Source: Lutibacter sp. B1
GTDB lineage: Bacteria; Bacteroidota; Bacteroidia; Flavobacteriales; Flavobacteriaceae
Direction: 5' to 3'
Assembly: GCF_012524075.1 (NCBI RefSeq)
Contig: NZ_JAAZUI010000007.1
Span: forward strand, 100,664 to 164,663
DNA: 64,000 bases
Position numbers and translations under genes: made by a program. The notes beneath the pieces were generated by a model. The model saw nothing but the letters and a program-made list of their open reading frames with translations, did not search any database and was not told where the DNA came from. Below, in pieces: positions 37,230-46,013 of the stretch. Every line of letters starts with the position of its first letter. Position 1 is the first letter of the stretch.

Positions 37230-38413
37230 TGCATAAAAAAGCAGAAATAGTTTCAAATTCATTGGCAAATGAACTTCAGAGAATATTACAATATTGGAGT
37301 TCTGAAGCTATTGATGAAGTTAATGGAGGGTTTGTTGGTGAGCGCGACCATAATAACAAATTGGTTAAAAACGCTTCGAAAGGAATTATTTTAAATTCTA
37401 GAATATTATGGTCATTTTCTGCAGCTTCAAACCATTATCAAACAAACGATTATATTGGTTTATGCGAAAGATCATACCAATATTTAAAAACATATTTTAA
37501 AGATAAACAATATGGAGGTGTTTACTGGGAGCTTGATGCTTTTGGTAATCCAATAAATACTCGAAAACAAGTATATGCTCAAGCATTTATGATTTATGCT
37601 TTGTCTGAATATTATATGTTTTCTAAAGATCAAGAAGCATTAGATTGGGCTATTGAAATTTATCAGCTTGTAGAAAAATACGCAAATGACCATGAGTTTA
37701 AAGGCTATATTGAAGCTTTTAATCAAGATTGGTCGCCAATTGAAGATATGCGTTTAAGTGATAAAGATGCAAATGAAGCTAAAACAATGAATACGCATTT
37801 ACATGTTTTAGAAGCATATACAAATCTTTATAAAGTTTATAAAAACGAAGGTTTAAAAGAAAATTTAATAGAGTTGATAAACTTATTTTTCACCAAGTTT
37901 TTAAATGAAAACAACAACTTAAATCTGTTTTTTGATGAGCAATGGCAATTAAAAAGCAGCGTTATATCTTTTGGTCACGATATTGAAACAGCTTGGCTTT
38001 TAATTGAAGCAGCAAAAGTAATTGAAGATCAATATTTGCTGGAAGAAACTGAGAGAATTGCTGTTTTGATTGCTGATAAGTTTATGGAAAATGGTATAGA
38101 TGTTGATGGTGGTGTATTGAATGATTACGACCCAAAAACAGGTAAATGGGATACCGATAAGCATTGGTGGCCACAAGCTGAAGCTTTGGTAGGACTTCGT
38201 TATGCATATAACATTACAAATAATGAAAAATACCTGTCAAAATCATTAGAGATTTTAAATTTTATAGAAACTAAAATTTTAGACCATACAAATGGTGAAT
38301 GGTTTTGGAGAGTTGATAAAAGTGGTGTACCATACACCAATGAATGTAAAATAGGAATGTGGAAAGCTCCGTATCATACTTCGAGAGCTTGTATAGTTTT
38401 AAATAGTAAATAG
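37229..38413 (+). CDS. Cellobiose/mannobiose 2-epimerase (AGE family)
   Basis: 394 residues, cytoplasmic (alpha/alpha)6 barrel of the N-acylglucosamine 2-epimerase family. Catalytic histidines are visible as His190 (MNTHLHVLEAY), His250 (SFGHDIETAWLL) and His383 (PYHTSRAC), with Arg58 near the N-terminus. It interconverts the reducing-end mannose of mannobiose to glucose, yielding mannosyl-glucose for the GH130 phosphorylase. It overlaps GH130 by one base and is followed immediately, with no gap, by the second GH26 gene. Confidence 0.93.
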   Translation: MHKKAEIVSNSLANELQRILQYWSSEAIDEVNGGFVGERDHNNKLVKNASKGIILNSRILWSFSAASNHYQTNDYIGLCERSYQYLKTYFKDKQYGGVYWELDAFGNPINTRKQVYAQAFMIYALSEYYMFSKDQEALDWAIEIYQLVEKYANDHEFKGYIEAFNQDWSPIEDMRLSDKDANEAKTMNTHLHVLEAYTNLYKVYKNEGLKENLIELINLFFTKFLNENNNLNLFFDEQWQLKSSVISFGHDIETAWLLIEAAKVIEDQYLLEETERIAVLIADKFMENGIDVDGGVLNDYDPKTGKWDTDKHWWPQAEALVGLRYAYNITNNEKYLSKSLEILNFIETKILDHTNGEWFWRVDKSGVPYTNECKIGMWKAPYHTSRACIVLNSK

Positions 38414-39985
38414 ATGAAAAAAATAATAGTATTTAGTTTAGCAATTGCTTTAGCAATATTTACCAATAGTTGTTCTTCGGGAGGTAATTCACCTGAACCA
38501 ACTCCAACACCTGAAAAAGCAACGGTAACTATTAATCCAACAAAAGATAAAGCATTAGAACCAGGAGTTAATGGAGAATTTACAATAACATTGAGTAAAG
38601 CCATAAGTACTGCCACAACAGTGTATTATAAAGTTGAAGGTACTGCAACAAATGGAGTTGATTATCAAGAAATAGAAACAAATATTTCAGTTCCTGCAAA
38701 ATCTACAAGTGTAAAAATACCTGTAGTTGTTATTGACGACGAAGAAACAGAAGGCACAGAAACAGTAATTATAACTTTATCAGATACAGATAATGGAAAT
38801 GTTACAATAAGCACTTTAAATAAAGCCATTGTTTCAATTGAAGAAGAAGAGGAAACTGTTCCGTATGTTCCTTCTATAGAGCCGGGAGCCACAAGATCTT
38901 ATATGGTTAATTCAAATGCCACAGATGAAACTGTTGCTTTGTTCTACAATTTAAAAATTCTTTCCGAAACTAATAATGTGATAATAGGCCAACAAGATGC
39001 TTTTAATGCATTTTATAATGACAATACAGGAGATTCTGACATCAAAAAAACAACAGGCTCCGATCCTGGGTTATTAGGTTCTGACTTTATGTTTATTACT
39101 GATGATAACAATGACGGAACTTCTTCAAATTGGTTTTATCAACAAGAAGAAATTATTACGGGCGATGCAATTGAAGCTTATGATAAAGGTATGGTAAATA
39201 CATTTTGCTGGCATTTTAGAGAACCATATAGTGGAGATGAATTTTATGCATCAAATATAAATTCAGATGATCTTAATAAAGCTTTTCAGAGTATTTTGCC
39301 TGGTGGTGAAAATCATGAATATTACAAACAAAAACTTCAAAAAATAGCTGAAGTAACCAAAGGTATGGTTGGATCTGACGGTAAACAAGTGCCAATAGTT
39401 TTTAGACCTTTTCATGAATTTGACGGAAGTTGGTTTTGGTGGGGAGCAAATTATTGTACTCCTAGCGAGTATATTGAACTTTGGCAATTTACAGTAGAAT
39501 ATTTACGTGACGATTTACAAGTAGACAACATGTTATTTGCTTTTTCTCCTGATAATAATTTTACAACAGCTAGTCAATATTTAGAGCGTTATCCGGGTGA
39601 TGAATATGTAGATATATTAGGAATGGATAATTATGGAGATTTTGCAAATCAAGGTCAATCTGGAGCTAATACAGCCAATAGTAAACTTCAAGTACTTACC
39701 AATTTAGCAAAAGAAAAAGTGAAAATTGCGGCATTAACCGAAACCGGGTATAGAGTAGATTCAAATCATTCTCCTATATCAAATTTGTATTCAACATACT
39801 TTTATAGTGCTTTAACTAACAATAATGTTGAAGTTGCATTTATGATGTTTTGGAATAATAATTCTGACGGGTATTATACTCCGGTTCCGGGAGAATCTGA
39901 TGCTAACGATTTTGTTTCTTTCTACAATAAAGAAGAAACTTTATTTCAAAATAATCTACCGGATTTATACACTTTACCAAACTAA
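38414..39985 (+). CDS. Calx-beta plus GH26 beta-mannanase lipoprotein
   Basis: 523 residues. The lipoprotein signal ends at Cys20 (TNSCSSGG), followed by a Pro/Thr linker. Residues about 36-145 form a Calx-beta domain (EGTATNGVDYQ and EGTETVIITLSD motifs, calcium-binding beta-sandwich). A GH26 domain covers about 170-520, with the acid/base Glu335 in VFRPFHEFDGSWFWWG and the nucleophile Glu443 in ALTETG. The Calx-beta part probably serves as a spacer or cell-surface stalk. It differs from the first GH26, which has no accessory domain, so the two may act on different chain lengths or sides of the outer membrane. Confidence 0.93.
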   Translation: MKKIIVFSLAIALAIFTNSCSSGGNSPEPTPTPEKATVTINPTKDKALEPGVNGEFTITLSKAISTATTVYYKVEGTATNGVDYQEIETNISVPAKSTSVKIPVVVIDDEETEGTETVIITLSDTDNGNVTISTLNKAIVSIEEEEETVPYVPSIEPGATRSYMVNSNATDETVALFYNLKILSETNNVIIGQQDAFNAFYNDNTGDSDIKKTTGSDPGLLGSDFMFITDDNNDGTSSNWFYQQEEIITGDAIEAYDKGMVNTFCWHFREPYSGDEFYASNINSDDLNKAFQSILPGGENHEYYKQKLQKIAEVTKGMVGSDGKQVPIVFRPFHEFDGSWFWWGANYCTPSEYIELWQFTVEYLRDDLQVDNMLFAFSPDNNFTTASQYLERYPGDEYVDILGMDNYGDFANQGQSGANTANSKLQVLTNLAKEKVKIAALTETGYRVDSNHSPISNLYSTYFYSALTNNNVEVAFMMFWNNNSDGYYTPVPGESDANDFVSFYNKEETLFQNNLPDLYTLPN

Positions 39986-39993
39986 TTAATACA

Positions 39994-41325
39994 ATGAGAA
40001 TTTATAAATCAATTATAACGTTAGTTACCGTTTTAGTTTTTATTTCTTGTAAAACCGAACCTAAAACAACACAAAATGAAACAAATGATGTTAAGGATAC
40101 AATTCCTTTAATAACTGTAAAAGATGCTAAATTCTTTAAAGGTGATAAACCATATTATTTTGTGGGTGCTAATTACTGGTATGGGCCATTAATTGCTGCC
40201 AAAAATATTGGAGATAGAGATCGTCTTATCAAAGAATTGGATTTAATGAAAGAGGTTGGTATAGATAATCTACGAATTTTAGCAGGCGCAGAAGGTGATG
40301 GAGGTGACTCTAGAGTTTATCCGGCATTACAATATGAACAAGGCAAGTATAATGAAGATTTGTTAGACGGATTAGATTTTTTACTGTCAGAAATGCGTAA
40401 AAGAAATATGTATGCAGTTTTGTATTTAAACAATAACTGGATATGGTCTGGAGGAATGTCTCAATATTTAACTTGGAATGGTTATGGTGAAGTTCCTAAC
40501 CCGTTTTTAGAACAATATTCATGGGATGATTATATGAACTATACGAAACAATTCCATAGTTGTGAACCATGTATGGAAGCTTATTACAAGCATCTGAAAT
40601 TTATTATTGGCAGAACAAATAGCTATACAGGTTTAAAATATAGTGATGATAATATAGTAATGTCTTGGCAAGTTGCAAATGAACCAAGAGTATTAATGAC
40701 TCCTGATCATGAAAAAGCTTTTGCCGGTTGGTTAAACAAAACTGTAGATTTGATTAAATCGTTAGATCCAAATCATTTAGTATCAACAGGAACCGAAGGT
40801 AAACATGGTTTTTTACAAGATATGGATATGTATGAAAGACTACATAATAATAAAAATATTGATTATTTAGCAATGCACATGTGGCCAAAAAATTGGGGTT
40901 GGTACGATATTAATAATGAAAAAGAAACAACCTTAGAATCTATTGATAAAGCTAATGCATATATGAATGAGCATATTGAAATAGCCAAAAAATTACAAAA
41001 ACCAATTGTAATGTCTGAGTTTGGTTTCCCACGTGAAAAAGAAAGTTTGTCATTAGATGCTTCTGTGGAAAATAGAAATACTTTTTATAATGCTATTTTT
41101 AATAGAATTGTTGAAAGTAAAAAGGAACAAGGCATTTTAGCCGGATTAAATTTTTGGGGTTTTGCAGGATTTGCAAAAACAAATGCTGAAAGTGGTAAAT
41201 GGGTACATGGAGATGATTTTAGTGCAGATCCACCGCAAGAGCCACAAGGTTTAAATTCAGTTTTTGCTTCAGATACTTCAACATTAGATTTGATAAAAGA
41301 AGCAAATAAGGCAATTATAGAATAA
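39994..41325 (+). CDS. Beta-mannanase lipoprotein, glycoside hydrolase family 5 (subfamily 7-like)
   Basis: 443 residues. The lipoprotein signal ends at Cys19 (VFISCK). The (beta/alpha)8 domain has the family 5 acid/base Glu230 in MSWQVANEPR and the nucleophile Glu342 in VMSEFGFPRE. The pattern VGANYWYGPL near the start and the MHMWPKNWGWY block suggest the GH5_7 endo-mannanase/mannosidase group. A cysteine pair (Cys190, Cys193) may form a surface disulfide. It is the last gene of the plus-strand operon and is followed by a terminator. Confidence 0.92.
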   Translation: MRIYKSIITLVTVLVFISCKTEPKTTQNETNDVKDTIPLITVKDAKFFKGDKPYYFVGANYWYGPLIAAKNIGDRDRLIKELDLMKEVGIDNLRILAGAEGDGGDSRVYPALQYEQGKYNEDLLDGLDFLLSEMRKRNMYAVLYLNNNWIWSGGMSQYLTWNGYGEVPNPFLEQYSWDDYMNYTKQFHSCEPCMEAYYKHLKFIIGRTNSYTGLKYSDDNIVMSWQVANEPRVLMTPDHEKAFAGWLNKTVDLIKSLDPNHLVSTGTEGKHGFLQDMDMYERLHNNKNIDYLAMHMWPKNWGWYDINNEKETTLESIDKANAYMNEHIEIAKKLQKPIVMSEFGFPREKESLSLDASVENRNTFYNAIFNRIVESKKEQGILAGLNFWGFAGFAKTNAESGKWVHGDDFSADPPQEPQGLNSVFASDTSTLDLIKEANKAIIE

Positions 41326-41391
41326 GAGAACAAAGAGTTTTAAGATATAACTTAAAAGCTAACGTTTTAAGTTAATTTAAATTAAGGTTAT

Positions 41392-41425
41392 TAAGGGAGC
41401 ATTTCACACTCCCTTATTTTTTTTT
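41392..41425 (+). terminator. Terminator of the GH26-GH5 operon
   Basis: TAAGGGAG pairs with CTCCCTTA and is followed by nine T. A second perfect 9 bp inverted repeat (AACTTAAAA / TTTTAAGTT) lies just upstream at 41349-41373. Confidence 0.88.
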
Positions 41426-41445
41426 AGATACTTAAAAAAGCATAA

Positions 41446-41525
41446 ATTCGATTAATTAAAACAGTTAGAGCACTGTTTATGAGTTTATCATGTTTTTTTG
41501 TCATTCCTACGAAGGCAGGATGATA
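41446..41525 (-). repeat. Dispersed hairpin repeat, copy B (inverted)
   Basis: Read on the minus strand it has the GAAGG/CTTCG-centred hairpin ending in GGAATGACAAAAA, a spacer with CTCATAAAC, and the tail AACTGTTTTAATTAATCGAAT-like at 41466-41446. It matches copy A at 22386-22464 in order and length, but in opposite orientation. Its hairpin is less perfect than copy A. Confidence 0.55.
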
Positions 41526-41583
41526 GATTCTAATATATCTAATTAATTATTAAACACTTTTAATAGGACTCAGTTAAAAGCTT

Positions 41584-43887
41584 TTATTTAAGCTCAAAAT
41601 CAGCTTCAAGTATAGCCGTTGAACTTCCTCCTACAAAAACTTTAAAACCTCCAGGTTCTACAATAAATTCACCTGTGTTATTATAAAAACCTAAAGTTTC
41701 TTTATTCAAGGTAAAATTAACTGTTTTGGTTTCCCCTGCTTTAAGATCAACTAATTCAAAACCTTTTAATTCTCTAACAGGTCTGGTAATACTTCCAATT
41801 AAATCTCTAATATAAAGTTGCGCTACTTCTTTTCCGTCATATTTTCCCGTATTAGTGATATCAACAGAAATTTTTATTTCATCATTTATGGAGAATGAAG
41901 TATTATTCATTTCTAAATTGTCATATTTAAAAGTAGTGTAGCTTAATCCATATCCAAAAGGATACAACGGTGTTTTTTCAACATCGGTATAATGAGACCA
42001 AAATACATTACCATCTATATCAGCGGGTCTTCCTGTGTTTTTATAATTGTAGTAAATAGGTACTTGTCCAACATTTCTTGGGAAACTCATAGGTAATTTA
42101 CCACTTGGATTGTAATCTCCATATAAAACTTGTGCTACAGCATTTCCGGTTTCAGTACCTAATTGCCAAGCTTCTACAATGGCAGGAATATGCTCATTTG
42201 CCCAAGTAATTGTTAACGGTCTGCCATTATTTAAAACCAACACAATATTTTTATTCACTTTGTAAACTTCTTCCAATAATTCTTGTTGTACACCCGGTAA
42301 ATTTAAATTAGATCTACTTCTGGCTTCACCTGTTTGGAAACCATTTTCACCTAAAACCATCACTACAATATCTGCTTTTTTTGCAGCAATAATAGCTTCA
42401 TTAAATCCGCTTTTATCGGTAGTATTAATTTTTGCATCGTATAAAAATACTGATTCACCTATAGTAACATCAGCACCTTTTTTATACACTAATTTATTTC
42501 CTGTATATTGTTGCATTCCTTCTAGAACAGATACTGCCGAATTATTTTCAGCAGCAATACGCCAACTTCCTAACGGACTGTTTTTATCGGCAGCTAAAGC
42601 ACCAATTAAAGCTATTTTTTGACCTTCTTTTTTTAGAGGAAGTAAATTATTTTCGTTTTTTAACAGCACAATAGATTTTTTTGCCATATCCAATACGGCT
42701 TCGTGGTGTTTAGGATTTCCTATAGCTTCTTTTTCTCTTGCTTCATCACAATATTTATAAGGATTGTCAAATAAACCTAACTCAAATTTTACACGTAAAA
42801 TTCGACGTACAGCATCATCCAATAAATCTTGGTCAACGTCGCCATTTTTAACTAAAGTTGCCAATTCTTTGATGTAAGCATGAGCTTCCATATCCATATC
42901 AGCACCTGCAGTTATAGCAATTTTTGCAGCATCTTTTTTATCTTTAGCATGTCCCCAAACTACCATTTCACCAATGGAGTTCCAGTCAGAAACCACAAAA
43001 CCATCAAACTTCCATTTTCCTTTTAAAATATCTCTTTGAAGGAATGAATTTCCAGTAGCAGGTATTCCATTTAGTTCGTTAAAAGAATTCATAAAAGTAC
43101 GTGCGCCAGCGTCTACAGTAGCTTTAAATGGAGGTAAAATAATATTGTATAGGGTAGAAGTTCCTACGTCAACAGTATTGTAATCTCTACCGGCTTCTGA
43201 AAAACCATAGCCGGCAAAATGTTTTGTACATGCCGCAACAGTATTTGGAGCGGATAAATCGTCGCCTTGAAATCCTTTTACTCTGGCTTCGGCTATTTTG
43301 CTTCCTAAAAAAGGATCTTCCCCGGCACCTTCCATAACTCTTCCCCAACGAGCATCTCTAGAGATATCAACCATAGGCGCAAAAGTCCAGTTAATTCCTG
43401 ATGCTGATGCTTCAATAGCAGCAATTCTAGCTGAGTTTTTAATAGCTTCTAAATCCCAACTTGCAGCTTCGGCTAAAGGAATTGGACTTGTAGTTTTATA
43501 ACCATGAATGACATCAAACCCAATGATAAGAGGTATTCCCAGTCTTGATTCTTCAACAACAATTTTTTGAACAGCTTTTACATTTTCAACACCTCTCACA
43601 TTTAACATAGAGCCAACCCAACCTTTACGTAAATGCTCATATTTTTTTTCGGCGTCACCACCTTTTGGCGATGGACCGGTAACATCCCAAAAACCATTGT
43701 ATTGATTCATCTGACCAACTTTTTCTTCAATAGTCATTAGTTTTAGAATAGAGTCAATTTTGTATTCTATAGTATTTTGAGTTGTGTTTTGAGTTGTGTT
43801 TTGAGTTGTGTTTTGAGTTTGATTTTTACACCCAACAACTAATAATATTATTGTTAGATAACACACACTTTTAGATAGATTTTTCAC
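41584..43887 (-). CDS. Beta-glycosidase lipoprotein, glycoside hydrolase family 3
   Basis: 767 residues. The lipoprotein signal ends at Cys20 (VVGCKN), then a low-complexity linker of repeated Gln-Asn-Thr-Thr (about 22-39). The GH3 barrel contains the nucleophile Asp301 in GFVVSDWNSIGEM and the KHFAGYG motif. The second alpha/beta domain and a C-terminal fibronectin-III-like domain complete the standard three-domain enzyme. Most relatives are beta-glucosidases; here it may remove terminal glucose from gluco-manno-oligosaccharides or act as a beta-mannosidase. It is transcribed alone, divergent from the second symporter, with an operator-like motif at 44015-44037. Confidence 0.93.
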   Translation of the reverse strand: MKNLSKSVCYLTIILLVVGCKNQTQNTTQNTTQNTTQNTIEYKIDSILKLMTIEEKVGQMNQYNGFWDVTGPSPKGGDAEKKYEHLRKGWVGSMLNVRGVENVKAVQKIVVEESRLGIPLIIGFDVIHGYKTTSPIPLAEAASWDLEAIKNSARIAAIEASASGINWTFAPMVDISRDARWGRVMEGAGEDPFLGSKIAEARVKGFQGDDLSAPNTVAACTKHFAGYGFSEAGRDYNTVDVGTSTLYNIILPPFKATVDAGARTFMNSFNELNGIPATGNSFLQRDILKGKWKFDGFVVSDWNSIGEMVVWGHAKDKKDAAKIAITAGADMDMEAHAYIKELATLVKNGDVDQDLLDDAVRRILRVKFELGLFDNPYKYCDEAREKEAIGNPKHHEAVLDMAKKSIVLLKNENNLLPLKKEGQKIALIGALAADKNSPLGSWRIAAENNSAVSVLEGMQQYTGNKLVYKKGADVTIGESVFLYDAKINTTDKSGFNEAIIAAKKADIVVMVLGENGFQTGEARSRSNLNLPGVQQELLEEVYKVNKNIVLVLNNGRPLTITWANEHIPAIVEAWQLGTETGNAVAQVLYGDYNPSGKLPMSFPRNVGQVPIYYNYKNTGRPADIDGNVFWSHYTDVEKTPLYPFGYGLSYTTFKYDNLEMNNTSFSINDEIKISVDITNTGKYDGKEVAQLYIRDLIGSITRPVRELKGFELVDLKAGETKTVNFTLNKETLGFYNNTGEFIVEPGGFKVFVGGSSTAILEADFELK
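43775..43820 (-). repeat. 12 bp tandem repeat inside the GH3 gene
   Basis: The unit TTTTGAGTTGTG occurs three times exactly, plus a partial fourth copy. On the coding strand it gives the Gln-Asn-Thr-Thr linker after the lipid-anchor cysteine. Copy changes would keep the reading frame. Confidence 0.9.
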
Positions 43888-43969
43888 ATTTAGTTATTTT
43901 ATAATTACTAATTTTTACATTTTTTAATTAACTACAAATTATAGATTTACAACTTAATCTTGTAGCTTG

Positions 43970-44037
43970 TAAAGTTATAGTAAACAACATAAAATTAATT
44001 TACATATTTATACAAAAACTGGTACTATTTTAAACTT
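43970..44037 (-). promoter_or_regulatory. GH3 promoter with weak mannan-locus operator motif (60 bp spacing)
   Basis: On the minus strand the motif at 44037-44015 has the core AAAATAGTACCA and matches the consensus at 14 of 23 positions. A -7-like box TAACTTTA lies at 43977-43970. The 60 bp spacing is exactly that of the CE2 promoter, whose box is TACCTTTA. The divergent symporter may share this site. Confidence 0.45.
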
Positions 44038-44142
44038 AAGATATCTAAATAAAGCTTTTTTAAAATAAAAACTTTATTTTAGAAAAATTTAAAGGAAATG
44101 AAATAAAGGCTTCATTATTGGTTTATTATTAACGCATATTTT

Positions 44143-45954
44143 ATGGTAGAATTATCCGCAATTGATTATACGTTTATTGTTATATTTTTTTCAATTACAC
44201 TTTTTATTGGTATTTGGGTTTCTAGAAAATCAGGGAAAAATTCTACAGAATACTTTTTATCTGGACGTAGTATACCATGGTGGCTTTTAGGTTTGTCAAT
44301 GGTTGCAACAACATTCTCTACCGACACCCCTAATTTGGTAACCGATATTGTGAGGAATAATGGTGTTTCGGGAAATTGGGTTTGGTGGATTTTTTTAATA
44401 ACAGGTCTTTTAACTGTTTTTGTTTATGCAAAACTTTGGCGTAAATCAAGTGTGAATACTGATATGGAGTTCTACGAATTGCGTTATGGAGGTAAACCGG
44501 CACGATTTTTAAGAGGTTTTAGAGCCGTTTATTTAGGTGTTGTTTTTAATATTTTAGCAATGTCTGGTGTTACATTGGCAGCCATAAAAATTGGTCAGAT
44601 TATGTTGGGGTTATCTCCAATACAAACTGTGGGAATTGCAGGTGTTATTACAGTAATATTTAGTGCGTTAGGAGGTTTTAGAGGTGTGGTTTATACCGAT
44701 TTTTTATTGTTTTTTGTTGCAATGGTAGGATCAATAGGAGCTGCTTATTATGTTGTTAACTTACCTGAAATAAATGGTATATCAAATTTAATTACACATC
44801 CTAATGTGGTTGATAAAATTTCAATTTTACCTGATTTTTCCAATACAAAAGCCTTAATAACATTATTAATTATTCCTTTAGCTGTACAATGGTGGAGCGC
44901 TTGGTATCCTGGGGCTGAACCTGGAGGTGGAGGTTATATTGCACAGCGTATGTTAGCTGCTAAAAATGAAAATCATGCTATTGGTGCCACTTTCTTTTTT
45001 AATATTATGCATTATGCATTACGTCCTTGGCCATGGATTATTGTTGCTTTAGCTTCATTAGTTTTATTTCCGGATGTAGCAAGTATTCACGTGGCTTTCC
45101 CTAATGTTACAGAAGATAAATTAGGTCACGATTTGGCTTATTCAGCAATGTTAACCAAATTGCCGCAAGGTTTGTTAGGGTTAGTTTTGGCATCACTGGT
45201 AGCTGCATATATGTCTACTATTTCAACTCATTTAAATTGGGGATCTTCTTATATTGTGAATGATTTATATAAACAAGTGATAAATAAGAATGCTACTGAA
45301 AAACGTTTGGTTTTAATAGGAAGGTTATCAACAGTTGTTTTAATGATTTTAAGTGCGGTTTTGGCCTTGTATTTACAAAATGCAATGCAATTATTTGATA
45401 TTATTTTAGGTTTTGGAGCAGGTACCGGGTTAATTTTTATTTTAAGGTGGTTTTGGTGGCGTATCAATGCTTGGAGTGAAATAGCTGCAATGTTTTCATC
45501 GGGTATAATTTCTATTTTATTTGAATTAACACCCTTAGGTGAAATTTTATTTGGTGAAAGTGGTTTTATGCCTGATTATATGAAATTTCCAATTATAGTT
45601 GCCGTTACTACTGTAATTTGGCTCATTACAACTTTTATAACAAAGCCAGAAAAAAAAGAAGTTTTAAATGGTTTTTATCTAAAAATACAACCGGGAGGAC
45701 CGGGATGGAGCAAAATTATTAAAAATGCAGCAAGTTCTAATATTGATTTAGTTACAGATAAACAACCTTGGAGTGTTCCTTCAGGAATTATAGCTATGCT
45801 TTTAGGTTTATGTTTAATTTATAGTATTTTATTTGCTACAGGTTATATTATTTATGGAAATTATACTTTAGGTATTTTATTAATTGCCATTTCTATAATA
45901 GCAGCTATTTTTTTAATAAAAATATGGAAGAAAATAAAAGCGGTAATTTTATAA
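44143..45954 (+). CDS. Sodium:solute (SSS family) sugar symporter, second copy
   Basis: 603 residues with about 14 membrane segments. SSS/SLC5 hallmarks are STEYFLSGRSIPWWLLGLSMVATTFS near the N-terminus and LVLASLVAAYMSTISTHLNWGSSYIVNDLY in the middle. The second-helix sequence STDTPNLVTDI and the YPGAEPGGGGYIAQRML loop separate it clearly from the symporter at 34.2 kb, so it may carry a different sugar such as mannose, galactose or glucose. It is divergent from the GH3 gene and closes the mannan locus. A bidirectional terminator lies 4 bp after the stop. Confidence 0.88.
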   Translation: MVELSAIDYTFIVIFFSITLFIGIWVSRKSGKNSTEYFLSGRSIPWWLLGLSMVATTFSTDTPNLVTDIVRNNGVSGNWVWWIFLITGLLTVFVYAKLWRKSSVNTDMEFYELRYGGKPARFLRGFRAVYLGVVFNILAMSGVTLAAIKIGQIMLGLSPIQTVGIAGVITVIFSALGGFRGVVYTDFLLFFVAMVGSIGAAYYVVNLPEINGISNLITHPNVVDKISILPDFSNTKALITLLIIPLAVQWWSAWYPGAEPGGGGYIAQRMLAAKNENHAIGATFFFNIMHYALRPWPWIIVALASLVLFPDVASIHVAFPNVTEDKLGHDLAYSAMLTKLPQGLLGLVLASLVAAYMSTISTHLNWGSSYIVNDLYKQVINKNATEKRLVLIGRLSTVVLMILSAVLALYLQNAMQLFDIILGFGAGTGLIFILRWFWWRINAWSEIAAMFSSGIISILFELTPLGEILFGESGFMPDYMKFPIIVAVTTVIWLITTFITKPEKKEVLNGFYLKIQPGGPGWSKIIKNAASSNIDLVTDKQPWSVPSGIIAMLLGLCLIYSILFATGYIIYGNYTLGILLIAISIIAAIFLIKIWKKIKAVIL

Positions 45955-45957
45955 AAT

Positions 45958-45987
45958 AAAAAACCTCACAATTTGTGAGGTTTTTTT
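45958..45987. terminator. Bidirectional terminator between the symporter and tsf
   Basis: CCTCAC and GTGAGG form the stem, with A-runs before and seven T after, so it serves both converging genes. Confidence 0.88.
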
Positions 45988-46013
45988 ATGAGTTTTCTTA
46001 AAAAGATAAGTTA

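Noticed and set aside
43775..43820. Tandem repeat considered as a CRISPR fragment
   Set aside because: The units are 12 bp, directly adjacent without spacers, and coding; no cas gene is present. I found no CRISPR array in the window.
12021..45954. Search for a phage, defence island or secondary-metabolite cluster inside the accessory region
   Set aside because: Every gene there fits glycan binding, hydrolysis, transport or regulation; no nuclease, methylase, structural phage or synthase gene is seen.
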